Assembly (NCBI GenBank): GCA_026119935.1
Contig: JALRMH010000059.1
Location: 163,545 to 227,544 of the forward strand
Reading direction: 5' to 3'
DNA: 64,000 nucleotides
Origin: Endothia cerciana
Taxonomy: Eukaryota > Ascomycota > Sordariomycetes > Diaporthales > Cryphonectriaceae
The translations under genes and the position numbers were made by a program. Positions 10,533-22,352 of the stretch are shown here, piece by piece (within the stretch, counting starts at the first letter, position 1; each line of letters begins with the position of its first letter). The notes beneath the pieces were generated by a model that did not search any database, was not told the origin of the DNA, and saw only the letters and a list, made by a program, of their open reading frames with translations.

Positions 10533-11914
10533 GGTGGTATTATGTGCTGAAAGTAATTATGTACAGCCTTGACCTATAGCAACGGAGCGACGCGGAACGT
10601 GCCGAAAGAGTAGGTAGAAGTAGGTTAGATAACGCAGGAATATAGAGATATAGGTATTATATGCTCACAGTCTTGTCACAGTGCTGCAATGCCTGATCCA
10701 TGGTCAAGGTAGCAGACTTGTTGTGCGTGGAGGGAGGAGAACCTAAAGACAGAACCGCGTTGGACCTCGTCCATACTTTATAATAAATACGGTGTGGATA
10801 TTACTGACCATGTGAAAAATCTGAACTTCGATTACAAACAATACACAACACATCACCTGCGCGGCCAGAGTCTCTTCGATGCCGTTCCTTCTCACGCCTG
10901 GCATGATTCCTCCAAAGTTGCTTCTCTACCACGTCGTTTTGCTGTTACCAAGCCCATGGCTTCTTTATGTCAAAATGCCGGCATCCAATGAACAAAGCTG
11001 TACCATATTCTTATCCGTCGAGTCTGGAAGGAACAGGTGGACACAAGCCGGATACATCTCGCACCTGGATCATGGACTTCCAAGTTCAGGAAGAAGCGCG
11101 CCAGTATCGAGTGCACGCGTACTGATCAACATACTAATCACTTTCCGGCGCATGCGCTGCCTGCCTGAGAATGTACCAGGACATCACTCGTATAAATATT
11201 GGCTGGAGTTCACGTAGCTTATACTTTATTGCGAATGTTGTCTCGGCAGTCATGTAATCGCAGGCCTTTCCTGCCGTCACTGCAGTCTCGTGTCTTTAGG
11301 CGTACGAATTTCCACGCACTTCCAAGTCCTTAAGCAACCATGTAGATGAAAGGTCATGAGAAGATGCAAATGACAATATGTTACGTCTCCCGAGGTTACT
11401 GCGTCAACATCCAGCCAGACCGTCATGTTGTTCGCGCTGTAAGTTGAACGATCCGCACCGCCCGCGACGGTCCAGATCCGGCACTGGTTCTCCTGGTGGC
11501 CCATATCAAGAAAGCTGAGATAGTGGCCTGTCTACTTGTCGTGTATCGTCACCGAACTTGATCAGGTCCTTGTCGCGGCAATGGGATCAAACGGTAGTTT
11601 GGATTCTTGTTGGTAGTTCACCGCCAAGTGCTGCATTTGTTTTTGGCGCACAAACTCATGCGTGAAACTATATAGCCGTGGGGCTAGTACCTGCCAAGGG
11701 ATGTTCTCCTGGTCCAATGCAATACGTATATTGAATGTGTTCCTACAGACCAGATTTAACGCTGCTGCCCGCAGCAGACACTTCTACAGGCGGAGTGTAA
11801 ATTTTCCAGCACGCTGCCCGATGGCTCAAGCTCAGCTTCAGCCGCTTCCAAAGATCCAAAATCGCCAATCCCACAGACCAGTTCTTTTCCACGCCTCATT
11901 TTAGTACAAAGGAA
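10533..11914. other. Intergenic region, no supported gene
   Basis: AT-richer DNA with scattered short frames on both strands. A minus-strand frame around 11277-11504 looks faintly coding but is flanked by stops and matches nothing recognised. No RNA gene or repeat array is seen. Confidence 0.4.
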
Positions 11915-12763
11915 CTAGGATATAGCATTTCTGTCGACATAGACTTTTATCTCATCAACACTCATGCCCGAGATCTCCATGGTACCTGCGTCGCCTTCCT
12001 GCCTGAAGACCACGCCCATCGGGCTCGTCACGATTTTAGTAGGCTCAGTTCCAAAGTCAGGCTGGACCAGTTTTGGAGGCTCCTCTTGTATCTTCTTCGC
12101 GAGCGCCGCGTCCGCCGCTGACCAATTTCTGGGAGCACCATCGGCCTTCTTGGCCAGGTCCTTGGTCAGGTCAAGCAAGCGTAAATAGATCTTCATGTCC
12201 TTCAGGTCACTCTCCTTGACTTTGCTCACAAACTCGGATCATATGCCCGTGGGGACCGAAATCGCTTTCGGCTGCACCCACGTGAAGTAGAAAGGGCGAA
12301 TTCCCAGTCTTTGACGAGGGCGTTCCGGTCACTATGACCCCCAATGCGAGTCTTCAGATCGTAGGTGAACAGCCCCGGAAACGCCGGCCAAGACAATGGT
12401 GCTGTTGCCGCATAATTACTCGTTTACCACAACTGTGTTGGCTAGGCCCTGGGCCACGGCTTCGCGTTTCTCGAGGTCCCGCTTGCTATTTTCGGCCGTG
12501 CCGTACTTTTCGTAGCTCTTCCATTTGGCGGCGCTTGCCAATGCGGCGAAGGGGTTGGTGGCACGTGTCTCGAAGACTTTATTGTCAACGCTGCGTAAGT
12601 CGAATAGGTTGTCGCCAGCGAACACGGGGGAGGCGACTACATTGAGGGCCTGGCTGAGAAAGAGAGAAAGGATGATCTGGCTAAATAGCGTTTTGAATGA
12701 AAAATATGTTCGATTGAGGAATCTTGATATATTTTGTAAGTGTAAAGTATGATCGGTAGGCAA
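11915..12763 (-). pseudogene. Decayed gene for a predicted secreted protein, family unknown
   Basis: The first frame (12763-12416) carries a hydrophobic signal-like stretch (LFSQIILSLFLSQALNVVAS) ending near an Ala-x-Ala-like site and runs on to LANTVVVNE, then a TAA. Coding character continues at once in another frame (NYAATAPLSWPAFPGLFTYD... about 12413-12310), then moves to a third (PFYFTWVQPKAISVPTGI), which meets an in-frame TGA at 12239-12241 before resuming as SEFVSKVKESDLKDMKIYL and ending VYVDRNAIS at 11915. Two frameshifts plus a nonsense codon, with no credible introns between them, indicate a pseudogene or strongly error-prone sequence. The protein was probably about 250 residues and secreted; no enzyme motif is recognised. 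Confidence 0.55.
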
Positions 12764-13763
12764 TAGAAGCTAAAAATCGAGGGTGGAAGGCTGTTCTGAT
12801 GAAGCTAATGATCTGAATGAAGCAGGATGGCTGAGATAAATGAGGTCCTCATGTTCTTTATATCACACAATCTAGCCTCAGCACCTTGGAATCTTCAACA
12901 GCCCTCTGCAAGGCCCCAACTGGCGGTGTAGAGGTCCACAATACGTTATAGAATATTTGCGAGAATATGGGCCTAATGTTGGAGACCATTCCAGATTTTC
13001 AGTTGTATTGTTGGCTCAAAAGTATTACTATCTACAAAATACATAAGTCCTAGACGAAGGCAAGATATTCAAGATAGTTCGATAGCTTTTAATCGCATAC
13101 CCATCAGTTTCGAGGCCAAGGGACACTGACTATGAGGTCTGCTCCAGTTCAGCCTCCAGGCCGCATACTATGCTGGCTCTTAAAGAAGGCAGCAAGCACT
13201 CCAGCCTGACCAACATGTAGAAATGAAACCTGTGCTCTGAATTCTCCAAGGCTATAGATGTTCAGCTTTGTTGGATCGATCCAAGGCCAGCCCTGTCTGT
13301 GGTGGGAACCTGGTACCTGAATATAGATCCTGGGTTACACCATCTTTATCCTGTAGACTTTGAGATCCTCTGGGCGAGTTCTCTCTGGGTACTTTGACAA
13401 CTTGAGCCAATTATTCAGACATTACACCAAGTCGTTCAAATGCACCTCTACTTAGAATTCACGGGGTGTGGGCATGCGTACTCTCCTCTCACCCACCAAA
13501 GGTAGATAGATATTCAGGTATGCGGAACCCTCAAATTCTGCAAGCTCTTCCACTTCCAACCGCATGAGCCAATCCCATCCATTTAGTACACATGTAGAAC
13601 TGCCTTAGGTCAACTTACTCTGGCCAGGGACCCTTGCCGCAGGTGCAGATCAATAGCCCTGATACCATCCAAGCCTGACCTCTAATAGCGCTTGTCAAAA
13701 AAAGATATAAGCCACGTAAGTCTACAAACACTTATTCAACAAACCCGCATTCAATGTTCAACC
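12764..13763. other. Intergenic region, no gene seen
   Basis: One kilobase of moderately AT-rich DNA. No open frame above about 60 codons, tandem repeat or RNA gene is recognised. Confidence 0.5.
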
Positions 13764-15161
13764 ATGTCTTCTCAACCACATCTTCAAATCTTCAACGAAA
13801 ACGTCCCAGTCTAGGCCGAATGAACGCTTCCCTCTATTCCCAGAACTGCCCAAAGAGTTACAGTTGAAGATATAGCGGACATCACTGCAACACGAACGGA
13901 TCATAGAGATATACGTCAGATTGCCACGAGAACTGTTCGCCTCTCTCAGTCAGCGGTACACAATGACGCACGGTCGGACTGATTGGGGAGAAGGATCCCT
14001 TGACGACACGGCGAGCACCGGCACGGCTTCAACAGCTGAGGAGACGATGGACCGTATCAGCGGCGCTCAATACCACGTTGTTGTGCGAGGCAGCAGCGTT
14101 TCGAGCAAGCTCCTTCGCGTTAACAGTGAAGCAAGAGAAGATGCTCTTGGATTCTATCGGGTTCATATTCCCTGCGAATTCATAGTGGGTGATCCAACGA
14201 ACGGCGCCACATGTTCCAGGCACCTTATTCTTCAATCCGGAGTACGATTTCTTCTGGATCAAGTCTCATTTCTATGAATATCGGATCGCTCTATTTGCCT
14301 TCTTGGTCCATATAAAGGTATCAGATCCACGTCATATCGGCCTTCTCAACTTAGCACTAGATCTGAAGTCCTTCATGCCGATGTCCAAACCCTGGCAATA
14401 CACCTCTGCCTCGGGATATCTCGAATTTAATAGCGACCTATGGACAGTAAGCCTTCGTGGAGGCAATTGAGAGCCTGCAGGAGGTTTTCTTTATTTCACG
14501 ACCCAGCTATGGAGGATAAATCGTTCCCTCCTGGCACTCTCCAATCCATACCAAGGAGGTTCATTTCAACCGCTCTATCCCGATATCTGCCAACACTCCA
14601 GCTTTTATTCGCTTGCTTCGTGACCCCCGTCCTATCGCACAGGATCTACAGAAGGCCTTTACATATGGTGATCATCCAAGATCAGCGCTACAGCCCTGGT
14701 ACTCCCTATTGAAGGATCTGGGCGCTACGGCATGTCAGGCTAAGTATAGCTGGCTTTTATCATTGCAGCCTAGGATAACTTGTATCCAAAACATACATAA
14801 TTTCTAGGATGCCGAAACCTTTATACACCAGGAGGATGACGAGTGGTTTGGGCGGTTGCTAGGATCACACATTTCTAACTTTATAGACCGGTCCATTGCA
14901 GCAGGAGAGGTTGATCCTGATATCAGGACCCAGAACTCGGAAAGAGCGGCTAGGCCTGCGTTTGGAACCTGGCTGTTTCCGCTTGCATCTGGTGATGTTT
15001 TTACGGAGCAAGAGGGCGAGGATGCCGAATTAGCGGCGTACAACCAGGGCTACAAGAATTGCAAGACCTGTCGGCATACTGGCCTGGTCTCATCCTGGCT
15101 GAATTGCCCTAAATACATAGATAACAGTAGCATCAAGTTGCTCGTTGTATTCCCGGGATGA
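13764..15161 (+). pseudogene. 2EXR-domain protein, degenerate
   Basis: 2EXR proteins are a fungal-expanded family named for a repeated ExR motif, and their function is poorly known. A frame from 13801 reads FPLFPELPKELQLKI, then a TAG at 13873-13875 where the family normally has Trp, then RTSLQHERIIEIYV, the family hallmark. The same frame continues through VNSEAREDALGFYRVHI, then the match shifts frame at about 14200 (GTLFFNPEYDFFWIKSHF). It shifts again near 14450 (VEAIESLQEVFF, with another stop before IVPSWHS). Later come RLLRDPRPIAQDLQKA and, after a plausible intron ending in ttctag at about 14808, FIHQEDDEWFGRLLGSH. No in-frame start codon precedes the domain. The gene is dead or badly damaged; at least one nonsense and two frameshifts are visible. 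Confidence 0.75.
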
Positions 15162-15223
15162 AAGGGCGCCTGCGACTTGGGATGGATATCATTGGAGACC
15201 ATGCTGAAGAAACTGAGAACGAG

Positions 15224-15628
15224 TTACTTCGATCTTATAATGTGTACTTCTCGCCCCTCTTGCCATCTAAATCTCCTTCTGATTGCGTAGCGAGACACTT
15301 GCAAAGATCCACACTTATGACGAGTATCTTTAGCTCTCTGGGGGTCAGCATGCCAAGCCGTCACAGGCTGTCCAACCTTAGCCCCGTACAGCTTGGCCTG
15401 GACCTCATCGTGGTGCTTGAAGTATGCCTTCATATTCCAGAATTTGGAGTCGATAAACACGTCATCGCCTATGTTTGCCTCGTCATAGATTATTTGACGC
15501 ATGTGTTGCGGCAGGTCGAGGAAGGTCACCATAAAGGGGCGTTGAAAGAACGAAACTATCGCGTGATGATGGCTTTCCTGGTGGAATAAGATAAAAGAAA
15601 TCTGTGATCCTGTCTTAACGTCGACCAT
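15224..15628 (-). pseudogene. Fragment resembling the N-terminus of an F-box/2EXR-like protein
   Basis: Within this 134-codon frame the part from a Met at 15532 reads MVTFLDLPQHMRQIIYDEA, which resembles the FxxLPxExRxxIY start of fungal F-box-like and 2EXR proteins. It continues for about 60 residues with coding character (VFIDSKFWNMKAYFKHHDE) and then becomes unconvincing before the stop. No downstream exon is recognised. It lies tail to tail with the 2EXR relic. It could be a truncated copy or an uncaptured first exon; assignment is weak. Confidence 0.3.
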
Positions 15629-16391
15629 GAGAGAGACGTGACAGTGCGGTCACAAGGCGATGAAAATACGGCTCCAGTATCGTCAGGAAAAAGGAATGAG
15701 CGTGGTTCAGAGGATTATGGGATGGTGGTCGAAGTTGCTTTTGAGCAGAACGTACGTGGGTGGTAAGAGGAAATAACAATAGGCAAAGGTAACAGTGGAA
15801 GAGATCGTTCGGTAAAGGCATCGAGTTACTTATCAACTGCTCAAATTCAAGAGACTCGCGGACTCGGTTAATTTGTCACAGCACTAGTCTAAATTGTAGA
15901 TGTCTGAACTAGTTTCTGATACCGGCCTTGTTGTCAACCTCTACACTAGATTTAAGTTGCAACTCCTTTTTATAAGCCTGTCGATGACGTATGGGGTGGT
16001 ACAGACTGAACGCATACGGTGGCCACAGGTAAGCTTATTCGTTTGAACATTGACTTCGCAAAACTAGTTTGCCGTTTATCGTTACAGAAATGATTACTGG
16101 GGTCTGAGGAGTTTGCTCTCCATAAACATGCGAGGCCGTTTCGTACTTGCATTTTTGTCACGACACAACTTCACAAAAGGAGATACTGCACAATAGGTGC
16201 TGAAGACGAGGCGAAGAGGGGGACGTGATGATGCTTAAGGACAATGGAAGACCACTTTCCGTACCTTAACTAGACCTCGAAAAGTGCCAGGTGTAACAAG
16301 CTACGGATATATGCAATACTTCGAAGTTTGACTAGAGACTAGAGAAGGATTATTGCCTATGCGTTGTCTGGGCTAGAGACGGCTTCTTTGT
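15629..16391. other. Intergenic region, no gene seen
   Basis: AT-richer sequence between two relics. No frame with family resemblance, no tandem array and no RNA gene is recognised. Confidence 0.45.
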
Positions 16392-17660
16392 CTATGATAC
16401 CGTGGATGTATGCGTAGCCGACGAGGATGTTATGCTGCTAGTCTCCTGCCCGATACAAGATGAAGGGGAACCTCCTACTATAAAGTACCGCAACAACATC
16501 TCTCCACCCGTGTTCGCTGGACACAGCCCAAAGTAGACTACGCTGGTTGAGATAATTAGAAGCGTCTTCAAGCCGAAGTCACGAAACTCGTCATTTTGGC
16601 TGATTATCTGTTCCATTGTCTTCTCGTAGGCCTTCTTGTACGTCTACGAGGCCGGTGGCAAGCCCTCGATTGCCTTCATGACAGCCTTCTTGGAAGTTTT
16701 TCCACTGAAGGAGTTTAGATAGAGCTTGGCTAGAAGGAACCTGAAGAAAAATTCAGAGGCATGAGCATGGAATATGACTGACTGATGGATCTCGGGACAA
16801 AATATTCTCCTTTCACTCACATCCCGTTAACTGCCTCTTTAATTGTTCTAGTAACCTCGAGTTGCGACGTGGGATTTCTTCCCACTGTTCCAGCAAGCGA
16901 TACTACACGCCTGGACACGTACTGTTAGACGCCTCCTTCCGCAGCCCGTACTCGATGACCAAGGCTGCAGAAAAGGAACTAAGAATCTCATTTATGGTCC
17001 TTGTAGTGAAAAGCAGCTGGAGCTTTGTCACATTCTGCAGCTCCCGGAGTCTCGAGGGCTATCCTTGACTCATGATCGTTCAAACTCATCAAGCGCGTCA
17101 ACGAGTACGAAACATCGGGAAATATGGGTTATGGCAAGCTTCATCATGTCGAATATCTCATCAGCCACCAATACCCTGCTAGTGGTTCTGCGACTTCCAT
17201 ATGCCTCCATAATTGCTCCTAAAGCTGACGGCATCCTCGCCAGCATCATGCGAAGGCAAGCTCTGGCAAGGAGTGCCGCATCATCGTCGGGCCTCTCATA
17301 ACTGCAGAATATGAATGCAACTGCAGTATCGGGTTGCTGTCCCCCTAGAGTTCGTGGTTGGTCAACGGGCATAGCAAAAACAAACGTTTTTCCAGCTCCA
17401 GGAATCCCAGGGCAGTAGAGTGTATTCCCAGAATATGCTGGGTCAACCCAAGCCTTCCACTCGTTCCTGTTCAGCACCCACGCTCCGGTTCCCGCTTGGC
17501 GCAGGCCAAATATAGAGGCCTGCTTGGCTGTCTGCTCGGCACTGTTCTTACTCGGATTGATCCAGTCAAGGAGCTGCTGGCGTCCTCGGCTATCAACGCG
17601 CCTCTCAATTTTACTGAGCGTGCTGCGCATCTGGTTCTGTGTGAGTTCCGTCAAAACCAA
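16392..17660 (-). pseudogene. NACHT-domain (STAND/NLR-like) protein, degenerate
   Basis: Fungal NACHT proteins are signal-transduction NTPases, many linked to non-self recognition. The frame 17660-17070 starts MVLTELTQNQMRS and gives an N-terminal helical region, the linker LLDWINPSKNSAEQ, a Walker A motif (PGIPGAGKT) and a Walker B-like CFVLVDALDEF, then stops after ERS at 17070. Homologous sequence resumes in another frame (LRELQNVTKLQLLFTTRTIN), with a further stop, and again at about 16616-16550 (MEQIISQNDEFRDFGLKTLL), which matches the winged-helix region of the same family. No ankyrin, WD or TPR repeat region is found downstream, so the sensor end is missing. At least one frameshift and several stops lie after Walker B. 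The gene is almost certainly not functional as a full NLR. Confidence 0.75.
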
Positions 17661-18221
17661 ATGTTGGAAGCGATCCTGTCTCTTAATTCGTAAATTTCGG
17701 CAATCAAATCAAATAAAACACTGACCTGCAGGAGGTATGTCGCTGAGGCTTCAATTCATATGCATGTACAGGCATGGAGCAAAAGAAGCATTTTATAACC
17801 GGACTGTTTTGATAGCAGCGGCGGCAGTGCAGAGGCGCTGCTGCAGTCCCATCAGAGGCTATCTTTTATAAGGCACCATATGACTAACCACTGCCATATA
17901 ACATAGATCACTTGGATCAACTCATGCTAGGTGGGCAGCTTACCAGAGTTCCTTGCGCTACTCAGCCAAATCATCTTTGAGGATGTCTTTCACAATACCC
18001 ACTTTCTTCTGCCAAAGTGAGATTTACCCCTGCCAAGGACGCAGGCTCTCTAAACGGTGTTTCTTTCAAGGGTCAGGCCAATTATCCCTAATCCGATCCT
18101 CGCGATAGCTCTAAGTGTCCGGCATATTCAGCATACGATCAGTATCTAGCAGTCATGCGGCCTACTTCACCTCAACCTACAACGAGACGAAGAAAACCGG
18201 ATGTTCAGTTCGACATGGCAC
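17661..18221. other. Intergenic region, no gene seen
   Basis: About 560 nt between the NACHT relic's start and the stop of the GMC oxidoreductase. No frame, RNA gene or repeat is recognised. Confidence 0.5.
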
Positions 18222-20125
18222 CTATACCTCCCATTCGGCCTTGATCAGATCCGCTGCGCGTTCCGCAACACCATACACAATAGCTTGCAAGTTCGCATTA
18301 CTAAACAGTGGCATCACACTCGCGTCCACAACACGCAGGCCTCGGACGTTGTGTACACGTAAGGCACTATCAACCACGCCCCTCTTTTCCAGAGGCAGCA
18401 TCCCGCACGCGCCGGCGGGGTGCGACATGGAGATGCTGCTCGCCCGAGCATACCTCTTCGCCCTCTCCAGGTCTCCCTTGAAGTCAGACGCCGGGTCGCG
18501 GCGCTCGAGCGGCTGGACCAGGAACGTTTTCGAGAGCGGCTCCGAGGCGGCGATCGTGTCGACCTGGAGTAAATGTTCTGCCATTACCTCTGTGTCCACC
18601 GGGTGCGATAGGTATCCCGGGTCGATTACCGGCGCGTCGGCGGGATCCGCGCTGCGGATGTGTACGGTCCCACGAGAAACGGGTTGGGAGAGGAGCACGC
18701 CGATGGTGAGGAGTGTGCCGGGAACAAAGCCGATGGGCGCGTCGGGCGACCATGACAAGTCCACGGGAAGGGGGTGTTGGCTTCGATTGGTAAGGTAAGC
18801 TGCCGACGGGGCCTTAGGATCCAGGAGTGTCTCGGAGGCGAGGGAATAGAGGGCATGTGCACGGGTGTCCGACTCGCGCGGGCGGTTATTGCTGAGCAGT
18901 CTGTTTAGTCTTTCGTAACTGGGGCCGGTCCGGAATACGTGATCCATAATGGGAAGATATGCATAGGTATCGATGCCGATGCCCGTGAGGGGCCCGGAGT
19001 TGCTGGTTGCATACTCTTGCATCGCTTGGCCGATTGCCTCTGGCTCCTGTCTCCCTAACGCATCTAGAGTATCTCGGGAGTCGACAGCCCTATATGAGAT
19101 GCCGCAGACGAGATGATCTTGGAGGTTTTCACCCACTCCAGGGAGGTCGCTAACAGTTCTGATGCCGTGCTGGGTAAGAAGTTGAGCATCCCCTATACCG
19201 GATAGTTCGAGGATCTTAGGCGACTGGAAAGCACCGGCGGCAAGAATTACTTCCTTCGTAGCGGCAATAGTCTGGGTCTTGCCATTGTGGGTGTACTGGA
19301 CGCTAGTGGCCCGGATTCCTTCCTGCTGATCGAAGAGGATCTTCTCGACAAGCGCACCTGTCAAGATAACAAGGTTCTCGCGGTCCTTGTAAGGGTGGTA
19401 GTACGCTGAGGCGGCATAGCTTCTCTCCTTCGTTGTGGGATCGATAGAACATAGGTTGCTGAATGAACCGCTCGCTGCGCCCAGGAAAGGGTCTTTCGCC
19501 ATGGAATACCCTATAGTTTTAAGAGTACTGTCCTAGGCTTTGTGAACAGAAACCTGGGGGAACGAAGTGAGAACGGGACCCTTGGCCGTGTCGTTCTTAG
19601 CTGTCCATTCGCCTATACCGAGAGCCGCCTCCAACTTTTCATCTACTGAAGGGTAGGTGTAGGCCTTCGTGATGTACTTCTGGAGGACATCCCAGTTCCA
19701 ACCTCCGTTCCCGGGGGTCTCCCAAGAATCAACGTTCGCCTTGGTAGGGGGCACGAAAACCTGGGCTTTCATAGCGCTAGAGCCTCCGAGTGCTTTACCC
19801 TGGTTTACCGTGGCCGATCTCCCGTTGAGCCCTGCCTTCGTGAATATCAGCTTGTGTTCCATAATTGCATAGGGGTAGAAGAAACTGCTTTAGGCACCTA
19901 TTTATGGCTAAGACTTACCTGCGGCTCGGTGCTGAAACACCAGTCAATTTCTGTTCCCATTAAGGACGTCCACATGGCTGGGGTTTTGACGCGTGGATCA
20001 TTGATATGATCCCCTCCTGCCTCAAGCACAAGGACACGGAAATGGGGGACTTCAGAGAGGCGGTTCGCGACGACCAGGCCGGACGTTCCACCTCCGATGA
20101 TGACAAAATCGTAGGATGAGGACAT
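18222..20125 (-). pseudogene. GMC-family FAD oxidoreductase (choline dehydrogenase/aryl-alcohol oxidase type) with one premature stop
   Basis: GMC enzymes oxidise alcohols with FAD and are often secreted or sit in metabolite clusters. Exon 1 (20125-19919) encodes the dinucleotide fold YDFVIIGGGTSGLVVANRLSE and ends CFSTEPQ before gtaagt. Exon 2 starts at about 19850 (19835 is an in-frame alternative) and has GKALGGSSAM, the C-terminal FAD signature AAGAFQSPKILELSGIG, GVGENLQDHL and the active-site segment SHPAGACGM with NLQAIVYG near the end. About 610 codons are open except for one TAG at 19533-19535, between SVHKA and DSTLKTIGYSM. Relatives usually have Trp there, so a TGG-to-TAG transition is likely. 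Splicing it out would need a 43 nt intron with a poor donor and would shift frame. No secretion signal is seen. Function is lost unless the stop is read through or is a sequencing error. Confidence 0.85.
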
Positions 20126-20288
20126 GTCGAGGTTCGGGCAAAGTGCTAGCTGAAAGGTGCGACCCCAATGACACAATCTGTGGGATACAGTACTCCAGAA
20201 GAATTGAATATGTTGTCTGGGAGCTCGTAGGTGTTGCGTTCTCTCTAGGCGGTCCGGTGTTATTGCTGCATTCAAGCCATCTCGGAGG

Positions 20289-20302
20289 TAGAGTATTTAT
20301 AC
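20289..20302 (-). promoter_or_regulatory. TATA-like element upstream of the GMC gene
   Basis: On the minus strand this reads TATAAATAC, about 170 nt upstream of the GMC oxidoreductase start. Distance and sequence suit a fungal TATA element, but there is no transcript evidence. Confidence 0.25.
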
Positions 20303-21180
20303 TACAGAAGCGACAAAATGCAGAACACGCCCCAACTTGCTTGAGCTTCAGTTTCGGACTCGGCCGGCTTCTTTTTTACAGACGCACATGCCGAAGGTTT
20401 CATCACGGGAAATCAACAAACATATTAGTAACGACATATATAACTCATATCCTTTATCGTTTAAACCTTTTGATCCATACCTCCACATACAGTACCACAG
20501 TTAGTGACGAGACCAACAGCTCAAACAGAACCATACACTCTGGATAGGTTAGGGGCCAGATAACCCTTTCCCATACATACGTCCACGGAGGTTTGTTCCC
20601 ATTTATGATGAAGTCAGAGCCGAGACCTCATTGGAGAAGTCTACAGGGTTTGTACCAACCGCATGCGCGACGACGAGTAGAAGTTGTGCGGTGATTGAGC
20701 CAACAGTTACGAAGCTGTGGGTCTGGGGGTGCCATACTGCAGCCTCGGTTAATTAGAGTTGGTGACCTCCTGCAAATGCAACCAAATCAAGTCCGCCAAA
20801 GCTCCGGTACCTGAAGTAGCACGATTTTGCGACGCCATCCGATATGACGCGCGTAGGAGCGAACGGCACGCTAGAGGCGTCGTTGGGAGGGTCCTTAGCG
20901 ATGACCAAGTTCGGGCTGGATGACTTACTTGCGACTGGCTGTTTCGAAATGTGGTTGGAAGATTCTCCGCGGGGCCTTCGTCTAGGTGAGGGGAACAGGG
21001 ACGGAGGGAGCCCTTGATCAAGGGATGATATTAATTGGGGGTGGACAGTTCTGCTCGTCTCCTCATTTTTACTGATAACTTTTCTAGATTTCTAGGCCGT
21101 CAGTGGTTGGTTTTGGGCACCCGCTCAAACATACGCACTATATAGTTAGGTAGTGAGCTATCAATATTGAGCCCTCAAGG
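20303..21180. other. Intergenic region, no gene seen
   Basis: Upstream DNA of the GMC gene and downstream DNA of the prenyltransferase relic. Short frames only; none is recognised. Confidence 0.45.
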
Positions 21181-22352
21181 TCAAATAGCCGGCAATACTG
21201 TCTTAAATATGCTCAGTGGCCTCCCCCACCGAAGAGAGGCGGTGAATACAGGAAGATAAGTTATAGGCACCACAGTTGCCAAGTCCGCCGGTCTTCCAGC
21301 TGGCTGCACCCTGTCTTCATGACCTTCCAAGCGACGAGGAGAGCTGGCAGTATTGGCAGGGCGAGGTTCCATAGCCCAGGTCCCCGAAATTAGGCACATA
21401 CCAAAGACCGAAAATGACAAAGAATGCGATAGATCCTCGAGACACACGCTCTCTAAGAAGCAAGACCACCGTCTTCGGCTTGCGAAGGCGGTCCCCCTCT
21501 TATCCTTCAAGTCCTATATCTGCATGGTGATGTGGATCACGGCACTGATAATGCCTGTCAAGACAAGTCCGGGCCCGCTCACATCACAACTATCCTCGTA
21601 TGGAAAGCATCCCGCCATGATGTACAGAGAACCGCTGTTATGCATAGCGAAGGCGCCAGCTATGTACAAGTCCCGGATGTAGAACGCCTCGTCGGAGCCT
21701 TTCGAATCGTTGTAAAGCCTAAGTAATAAGGTGGATAGAGACTCCTTGACGCCAGACATTTAGGCAATAGTTGAGGCCGAGACTAGAGGGGTATGCTGAC
21801 GAGTATCGTGCGTCTTATTTGATCGCTACTGATCTTGTCGTTAGGAATCGGTCACCATGGCTTGTTCATGCGGTCCTCTACTGCTGCGTCAGGGCTCCAC
21901 TGGTTGGAGAGGTTGAAGATGAGCGTGTGCCACCTGTTGAACAATACCACCGCCGTCAAGTTTTTCAAGGTGTCTGGCAACGAGGGCGAAGGGTAAGCAT
22001 CGACGAGTGGAATTTCTGCAAGAGCCGCTAGGATGTCAAAGGCTGTGTTTGGGACAATAAAGGTAATAACATCGCTCTCGAAATACTCCCAAATGATCTT
22101 GGACAAACTGTAGGCAGAGCACGCGAATCTATGCAGCCTGCCCTGGGGGCCCATAGACCTGGTGGTGCCTTTGCATAAAATGTCCGTCATATTGAGATTA
22201 TTCTCCAAAGTCGCTCTGCCAAGGACAGGTACTATCAATTTTGTGTCAAGGACGGACATGGGGAGACCTTGATTGATTCTTGATGTCTTCGAACCGATCG
22301 TATCCATGGCCATCATCACCTGTATGGAAAAATGCCGGTATTGACGTGGCAC
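21181..22352 (-). pseudogene. UbiA-type membrane prenyltransferase, degenerate
   Basis: UbiA enzymes attach prenyl chains to aromatic or other acceptors inside membranes, and several sit in fungal meroterpenoid pathways. The first frame (22352-21852) shows SLSKIIWEYFESDVITFIVP, LFNRWHTLIFNLSNQ and EDRMNKPW, matching the polar NxxNQ...EDxxNKPWRP site of a fungal UbiA subfamily. It stops at a TGA (21852-21854) exactly where Arg follows NKPW, consistent with CGA-to-TGA; PIPNDKIS follows in the same frame. Homology then changes frame (LGLNYCLNVWRQG), again at LLRLYNDSKGSDEAFYIRDL (21720-21660) with HITMQIQDLKDKRGT, and once more at VVLLLRERVSRGSIAFFVIF. One nonsense and about three frameshifts are visible, so this is a relic. 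Confidence 0.7.

Noticed and set aside
20126..20275. Longer N-terminus for the GMC oxidoreductase from an ATG at 20275
   Set aside because: The extra 50 residues lack a signal peptide and family resemblance; GMC proteins commonly begin just before the dinucleotide-binding strand, as from 20125.
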